Source of the DNA: Pseudomonadota bacterium
Lineage (GTDB): Bacteria > Pseudomonadota > Gammaproteobacteria > Pseudomonadales > UBA5518
DNA: 20,799 nt
NCBI GenBank assembly: GCA_963204845.1
Contig: CAUJIL010000186.1
Location: 1-20,799 of the forward strand
Reading direction: 5' to 3'
In this document: one piece after another, positions 16,194-20,799 of the stretch
How the letters are laid out: each line of letters starts with the position of its first letter
Position numbering within the stretch: position 1 is the stretch's first letter
The notes under the pieces: model-generated
What the model saw: the letters and a program-made list of their open reading frames with translations, nothing else
What the model was told of the DNA's origin: nothing
The model's database searches: none
Translations under genes and position numbers: made by a program

Positions 16194-18942
16194 CCAGCGC
16201 AGCGAGTTGCGCGAGCAGCGTGTCGCGGGCCGCCGTGATCTCGGCGAGCCGTGCGCGTTCGCGCTCGACGACCGCGGGCGGCGCCTTCGCCGTGAAGCCC
16301 TCGTTGCCGAGGCGCCCCGCCAGCCGCTCGATCTCCTGCGCGAGCTTGGCGGACTCGCGACCGAGACGCTCGCGTTCGGCGGCCACGTCGATCAGCCCGG
16401 CCAGCGGCACCAGCAGTTCGAGCTGGCCGACCACCTGCGTGGCCGCCGGCGGCGCCTCGACGCCGGCGATCGCCTCGCTGCTCGCGAGCCGGGCCAGCGC
16501 GTGCAGCAGCGTACGGTGTTCCCGGAGGCGACGGTGGTCCTCGGGAGTGCCGTTACGCGCCAGCAACGCGAGCGGTTTGCCGGGCGCGATGCCCAGTTCG
16601 CCGCGGATGTTGCGCACCGCCACGATCACCTGCTGCAGCCAGGCGATGTCGGCGGTCGCCGCCTCGTCGATGCGCCCGGTGTCGGCGACCGGATAGGGGG
16701 CAAGCATCACGGTCGCGCCGGCGCGCCCCGCGAGCGGCGCCACGCGCTGCCAGATTTCCTCGGTGACGAACGGCACGAAGGGGTGCGCGAGGCGCAGCAC
16801 CGTTTCCAGCACCTCGAGCAGGGTGCGCCGCGCCACCCGCGCGCCGGCAGCGTCGCCGCCGGCGCCGAGCACCGGCTTGACGAGTTCGAGGTACCAGTCG
16901 CAGTAGTCGTTCCACGTGAACTCGTAGATCGCCTGCACGGCGAGATCGAAGCGGAAGCCCGCCAGCGCGCGCTCCACGTCGGCGATCGTCTGCTGCAGCC
17001 GTGAGACGATCCAGCGGTCGGGCAGCGAGGGCGCGACGGCGGAGTTGTCGGGGTGCGCGCAGTCCTTGCCCTCGGTGTGCATCAGCACGAAGCGCGCCGC
17101 GTTCCACAGCTTGTTGCAGAAGTTGCGGTAACCCTCGAGCCGCCCCATGTCGAACTTGATGTCGCGCCCGGTCGAGGCGAGCGCGCACAGCGTGAAGCGC
17201 AGCGCGTCGGTGCCGTGGGCGCTGATTCCCTGCGGGTACTCGCGGCGCGTGGCGGCGGCGATCTTTTGCGCGAGTTGCGGCTGCATCATCCCGGCGGTGC
17301 GTTTGGCCACCAGTTCCTCGACACCGATGCCGTCGATCAGGTCGAGCGGGTCGATCACGTTACCCTTCGACTTCGACATTTTCTGGCCGTGCTCGTCATG
17401 GATCAGTCCGGTCACGTAGACCTTGCGGAACGGCACTTCGCCGGTGAATTTCAGCGTCATCATCACCATCCGCGCGACCCAGAAGAAGATGATGTCGAAG
17501 CCGGTGACCAGCACGTCGGTCGGGTGGAAGGTGCGCAGTTCCCCGGTGTCGTGCGGCCAGCCCAGCGTGGAGAACGTCCACAGCGCCGAGGAGAACCAGG
17601 TGTCGAGCACGTCGGCATCCTGCGCGAGCGGCAGTTCGCCGAGCGCGTGGCGCGCGCGCACCTCGGCTTCGCTGCGGCCCACGTACACGTTGCCGGCGGC
17701 GTCGTACCAGGCCGGGATCTGGTGTCCCCACCACAGCTGGCGCGAGATGCACCAGTCCTGGATGTCGCGCATCCACGCGAAGTAGGTGTTCTCCCACTGC
17801 TTCGGCACGAACTCGATGCGTCCTTCCTCGACCGCGCGCAGCGCGGGCTTCGCGAGCGAACGGGTCGCGACGAACCACTGGTCGGTCAGGTACGGCTCGA
17901 TCACCACGCCGCTGCGGTCCCCGCGCGGCACCTTGAGGCGGTGCTTCTCGGTCCTGGCGAGCAACCCGCGCGCCTCCAGGTCCGCGACGATGCGCGCGCG
18001 CGCGGCGAAGCGCTCGAGGCCGCGGTACGGCGGCGGCGCGTTGTCGTTCAGCACCGCGTCGATGGTGAACAGGTTGATCGGCTCGAGTCCGTGGCGCCTA
18101 CCGACCTCATAGTCGTTGAAATCGTGCGCCGGCGTGATCTTCACGCAACCGGTGCCGAAGGCCGGATCGACGTAGTCGTCGGCGATCACCGGTATCGTGC
18201 GCTCCGCGAGCGGCAGCAGCACGCTGCGCCCGACCAGATGGCGGTAGCGTTGGTCTTGCGGGTGCACCGCGACCGCGACGTCGCCGAGCATCGTTTCGGG
18301 GCGCGTGGTGGCGACCACCAGTTCACCGCTGCCGTCGGCAAGCGGGTAGCGCAGGTGCCACAGGTGGCCGTCTTCCTCTTCCTGGACCACCTCGAGGTCG
18401 GAGATCGCTGTGTGCAGCCTGGGATCCCAGTTCACGAGGCGCTTGCCGCGATAGATCAGGCCTTCCTCGTACAGCCGCACGAACACCTCGCGCACCGCCT
18501 CCGAGAGATCCGGGTCCATCGTGAAGCGCTCGCGCGTCCAGTCCACCGAGTTGCCGAGCCGGCGCTGCTGGCGCGTGATGGTGCCGCCGGAGTGTTCCTT
18601 CCATTCCCAGACCCGGCGCGTGAACTCCTCCCGCCCCAGCGTCAGGCGGTCGGTGCCCTCGGCGCTCAGCAGGCGCTCGACGACCATCTGCGTCGCGATG
18701 CCGGCATGGTCGGTGCCGCCCTGCCACAGCGTGTTGTGGCCGCGCATGCGGTGGTAGCGGATCAGCGCGTCCATGATCGTCTGCTGGAACGCGTGTCCCA
18801 TGTGCAGGCTGCCGGTGACGTTGGGCGGGGGAATCACGATGCAGTACGGTGTGCTGGTGCCGCGCGGGCGGAAATAGCCGCGGCGTTCCCATTCCTCGTA
18901 CCAGCGGCTTTCGATCTGCTCCGGGCTGTAGGTCTTGTCCAT
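16180..18942 (-). CDS. valS: Valyl-tRNA synthetase ValS
   Basis: 920 aa class I synthetase (E. coli 951). It joins valine to tRNA-Val and removes mischarged threonine through its CP1 editing domain. The HIGH signature appears as HMGH (47-50) in PPNVTGSLHMGHAF, and the KMSKS loop is exact at 521-525. ISRQLWWGHQIPAW and the DVLVTGFDIIFFWVARM catalytic blocks are present, as is the tRNA-binding domain (about 650-800). A C-terminal coiled coil, rich in ERERLGRESAKLAQEIERL, closes the protein and is typical of ValS. The ATG at 18942 has only a weak site, GAG close to the start. It lies 54 bases after the preceding small gene and is probably the last gene of the pepA-holC run. Confidence 0.97.
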   Translation of the reverse strand: MDKTYSPEQIESRWYEEWERRGYFRPRGTSTPYCIVIPPPNVTGSLHMGHAFQQTIMDALIRYHRMRGHNTLWQGGTDHAGIATQMVVERLLSAEGTDRLTLGREEFTRRVWEWKEHSGGTITRQQRRLGNSVDWTRERFTMDPDLSEAVREVFVRLYEEGLIYRGKRLVNWDPRLHTAISDLEVVQEEEDGHLWHLRYPLADGSGELVVATTRPETMLGDVAVAVHPQDQRYRHLVGRSVLLPLAERTIPVIADDYVDPAFGTGCVKITPAHDFNDYEVGRRHGLEPINLFTIDAVLNDNAPPPYRGLERFAARARIVADLEARGLLARTEKHRLKVPRGDRSGVVIEPYLTDQWFVATRSLAKPALRAVEEGRIEFVPKQWENTYFAWMRDIQDWCISRQLWWGHQIPAWYDAAGNVYVGRSEAEVRARHALGELPLAQDADVLDTWFSSALWTFSTLGWPHDTGELRTFHPTDVLVTGFDIIFFWVARMVMMTLKFTGEVPFRKVYVTGLIHDEHGQKMSKSKGNVIDPLDLIDGIGVEELVAKRTAGMMQPQLAQKIAAATRREYPQGISAHGTDALRFTLCALASTGRDIKFDMGRLEGYRNFCNKLWNAARFVLMHTEGKDCAHPDNSAVAPSLPDRWIVSRLQQTIADVERALAGFRFDLAVQAIYEFTWNDYCDWYLELVKPVLGAGGDAAGARVARRTLLEVLETVLRLAHPFVPFVTEEIWQRVAPLAGRAGATVMLAPYPVADTGRIDEAATADIAWLQQVIVAVRNIRGELGIAPGKPLALLARNGTPEDHRRLREHRTLLHALARLASSEAIAGVEAPPAATQVVGQLELLVPLAGLIDVAAERERLGRESAKLAQEIERLAGRLGNEGFTAKAPPAVVERERARLAEITAARDTLLAQLAALGRES

Positions 18943-18996
18943 GATCTCGGTTCGTGGTTCGCGGCGGCCTGGGGAATGGGCGGAAAGTGACAGATC

Positions 18997-19353
18997 TCAG
19001 CTCTGCGCGGCGTCGGGTGACGATGTGTTGCCGCGCGCGGCGAGCGCGCGCTCGAGCAGCCGGGCGCGCAGTTCGGCCGCCAGCACCGGAAGCCATTCGG
19101 CCACCAGTTCGTCGACCAGCGCCGCCGCGGCGTCCTGCACCGGTGGCCGCGCGGCGGCCGGCGCAGCGTCGCCGGGCAGCCCGGCCGGCGCGTCCGCTGC
19201 CGCTATGGCGCCGGTCTCGACCACGTCGCTCAGGACCGGGATGCGCGGATCCTCGCCGGGCGCGACTTCCTGCCACGCGCGCTCGAGCGTGGCGCTCAGG
19301 GAGTCGAGTTCCTCGATCAGCTCGCGCCGGGTGGCGCCCGGGTCAGACGTCAT
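18997..19353 (-). CDS. Small protein of unknown function between holC and valS
   Basis: 118 aa, no confident family name. The N-terminal part (RRELIEELDSLSATLERAW, about 9-27) looks helical and is followed by IPVLSDVVE. A low-complexity Ala/Pro stretch covers about 50-75, and a second helical block, ALVDELVAEWLPVLAAEL then RARLLERAL, closes the protein. Pseudomonads also have a small uncharacterised gene at this position with a similar pattern: an N-terminal L-x-x-EL helix, an IP-L-x-x-VV motif and a C-terminal V-x-E-x-x-P-x-x-x-AEL-x-x-RL helix (from memory, not checked). The ATG at 19353 overlaps the holC end by 11 bases, so it is translated with holC. A larger frame to 19482 would lie antiphase within holC and is rejected. 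Confidence 0.75.
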   Translation of the reverse strand: MTSDPGATRRELIEELDSLSATLERAWQEVAPGEDPRIPVLSDVVETGAIAAADAPAGLPGDAAPAAARPPVQDAAAALVDELVAEWLPVLAAELRARLLERALAARGNTSSPDAAQS

Positions 19354-19801
19354 CGGGTGCTCCCCCGCGCAGATGCTGCAGATCGTGGTGCGCCAGCGGG
19401 TAGCCGCGCTCCTTGTAGAAACGCCAGCGTTCGCGGCTGGCAGCCCGCAGCGCGGGCTCGTCGAGCACGATTTCGGCCACACGCTCGAAGCGCCCGAACA
19501 GCGGCGGCACGGTCGGCGTCAGGTTGATCAGCACGTCATGGTGGCCGGAGAGCTCCTCGCCCCAGCCGATCAGCACCGGCGCCGGCTCGTCGCCGGGGGC
19601 GTCGATGCGCCGGTGCGGCACGAAGGCGGTGTCGCGGAACGACCACAGCAGCGCGTCGATCGCGGCGGCCTCCTCGGCGTCGCTGGCGTGCACGTGCACC
19701 TGGCGTCCGTCGCGGAACGCCTTCTCGACAAGCCGGCACGCGAAGCTCAGCTTGCCGTGCGGTTCGGCGATCGGCAGCAGGTAGAAGTCGACCCGCGTCA
19801 C
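19343..19801 (-). CDS. holC: DNA polymerase III chi subunit HolC
   Basis: 152 aa. Chi links the clamp loader (through psi) to single-stranded DNA-binding protein at the replication fork. The sequence begins TRVDFYLLPI and continues KLSFACRLVEKAFRDG and VHVHASDAEEAAAIDALLW, then FVPHRR, PVLIGWGE and DVLINLTPTVPPLFGRFERV, all blocks of the chi family in order, ending with an R-x-R-x-R-FYKERGYPLAHHDL tail. The GTG at 19801 overlaps the pepA stop by four bases (GTGA), indicating coupling. Psi (holD) is not in the window. Confidence 0.93.
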   Translation of the reverse strand: MTRVDFYLLPIAEPHGKLSFACRLVEKAFRDGRQVHVHASDAEEAAAIDALLWSFRDTAFVPHRRIDAPGDEPAPVLIGWGEELSGHHDVLINLTPTVPPLFGRFERVAEIVLDEPALRAASRERWRFYKERGYPLAHHDLQHLRGGAPDDV

Positions 19802-20799
19802 CCGGCGGAGCCCGCGCGTGGCTTCTTCGCCGACCCGGCACGCCCGAGCAGGTAGCGCGCGAGCAGCGCCACCGGGCGTCCGGTGGCGCCCTTCGCGGCA
19901 CCCTGTTCCCAGGCGGTGCCCGCGATGTCCAGGTGCGCCCAGCGCTGCTCGCGCGTGAAGCGGGCGAGAAAACACGCCGCGGTCACGCTGCCGGCGGCGG
20001 GGCCGCCGACGTTCGCCACGTCGGCGAAGTTGCTCTTCAGTTGCTCCTGGTAGTCCTCCCACAACGGCATGCGCCAGGCGCGGTCGTGCGTGGCCTCGCC
20101 GGCCGCGAGCAGCTGCGCGGCGAGTTCCTCGTCGTTGGCGAACAGTCCGCTGGCGTGCTTGCCGAGCGCGACCACGCAGGCGCCGGTCAGGGTCGCGATG
20201 TCGATCAGCGATGCCGGCTTGAAGCGCTGCGCGTAGTTCAGTGCATCGCAGAGGATCAGGCGCCCTTCGGCATCGGTGTTCAGGACCTCGATCGTCGTTC
20301 CGGCCATGCTCCTGATCACGTCGCCGGGGCGCGTGGCGGTGCCGCTCGGCAGGTTCTCGCAGGCCGCCACGATGCCGACCACGTTGAGTCGGGGCTGCAG
20401 CCGTGCGATCGCCTCGAGCGTGCCGAGCACGCTGGCCGCGCCGCACATGTCGAACTTCATCTCGTCCATCGCGGCGCCCGGCTTCAGGCTGATGCCGCCG
20501 GAATCGAAGGTGATGCCCTTGCCGACCAGCACGTGCGGGCGCTCACCGTGGGCGGCGCCCCGGTACTCGAGCACGATCAGCTTCGCCGGCTCGCGGGTTC
20601 CCGCGGTCACCGACAGCAGTGCACCCATGCCGAGCTCTTTCATTTTCTTTTCGTCGAGCACGCGGCAGTGCAGCTTCGCGTGCCGGCCGGCGAGTGTGCG
20701 GGCCTGCCCGGCGAGGTAGCCCGGGGTGCAGATGTTCGCTGGCAGGTTGCCCAGCTCGCGCGCCAGGGTGATGCCGTCGGCGATGCCCTGGGCGATGCG
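19798..20799 (-). CDS. pepA: Leucyl aminopeptidase PepA (5' end outside window)
   Basis: The C-terminal 333 residues of an M17 aminopeptidase of about 500; the frame is open to the window edge, where it reads RIAQGIADGITLARELGNLP. Two-metal catalytic motifs are complete: VGKGITFDSGGISLKP (metal and substrate lysine), MKFDMCGAASVLGT, and the family signature NTDAEGRLILCDAL. It releases N-terminal residues from peptides in the cytoplasm; in some bacteria PepA also acts as a DNA-binding protein in site-specific recombination and pyrimidine control. It ends EKKP-type basic residues then GSAG, and its stop overlaps the holC start. Confidence 0.95.
   Translation of the reverse strand, partial: RIAQGIADGITLARELGNLPANICTPGYLAGQARTLAGRHAKLHCRVLDEKKMKELGMGALLSVTAGTREPAKLIVLEYRGAAHGERPHVLVGKGITFDSGGISLKPGAAMDEMKFDMCGAASVLGTLEAIARLQPRLNVVGIVAACENLPSGTATRPGDVIRSMAGTTIEVLNTDAEGRLILCDALNYAQRFKPASLIDIATLTGACVVALGKHASGLFANDEELAAQLLAAGEATHDRAWRMPLWEDYQEQLKSNFADVANVGGPAAGSVTAACFLARFTREQRWAHLDIAGTAWEQGAAKGATGRPVALLARYLLGRAGSAKKPRAGSAG

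Noticed and set aside
17053..18990. A 645-codon plus-strand frame opposite valS.
   Set aside because: Antisense shadow; valS on the other strand has all synthetase motifs.

Overview
The window is high-GC DNA (about two thirds G+C by eye, not computed). It looks like a chromosomal core region of a motile, respiring gammaproteobacterium with Pseudomonas-type wiring. The flagellar regulators are FleQ/FleS/FleR rather than FlhDC, the oxygen regulator is an Anr/Fnr protein with its iron-sulfur cysteines, and the gene order ccoNOQP-ccoGHIS-safE-hemN-fnr is that of the Pseudomonas cbb3 oxidase locus. Genus cannot be assigned from this window. Coding density is very high. No gene-free stretch exceeds about 175 bases, and I saw no rRNA, tRNA, insertion sequence, phage gene, integrase or CRISPR array.

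Left block, plus strand (1-4481): the C-terminal end of a probable fliS (flagellin chaperone), then fleQ (master sigma-54 activator), then fleS-fleR (two-component pair). A TATAAT hexamer precedes fleQ. A GG-N10-GC sigma-54 promoter lies between fleQ and fleS, where the FleQ hierarchy predicts it. Two tandem hairpin palindromes sit between the fleQ stop and that promoter.

Middle block (4534-8362): fnr (minus) converges on fleR and has its own near-consensus sigma-70 promoter. hemN (minus) and an OmpW-like outer-membrane protein gene (plus) diverge from a 151-base intergenic region. That region carries a perfect dyad Fnr/Anr box (TTGAC-N4-GTCAA) placed near -40 of possible promoters on both strands. 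The ompW-like gene overlaps tail to tail with a safE-type membrane protein gene.

Right block, minus strand (7664-16013): one compact run, ccoN-ccoO-ccoQ-ccoP-ccoG-ccoH-ccoI-ccoS-safE, with 3-12 base gaps or 4-8 base overlaps. It encodes the cbb3 cytochrome oxidase (catalytic CcoN, mono-heme CcoO, small CcoQ, di-heme CcoP) and its assembly set: CcoG cupric reductase, CcoH, CcoI copper ATPase and CcoS. ccoQ (56 aa) is very small. No Fnr box is visible before ccoN.

Far right, minus strand (16180-20799): pepA (5' end outside the window), holC, a small conserved-position gene of unknown function, and valS. These are housekeeping genes and the first three overlap by 4 and 11 bases.

Together the window joins flagellar transcription control to microaerobic respiration: Fnr senses oxygen, probably activates hemN for oxygen-independent heme synthesis, and heme plus copper feed the cbb3 oxidase encoded alongside. 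I found no clear sign of a wholly new system. The most interesting items are regulatory: the shared Fnr box, the sigma-54 promoter abutting tandem palindromes, and altered c-di-GMP-pocket residues in FleQ.
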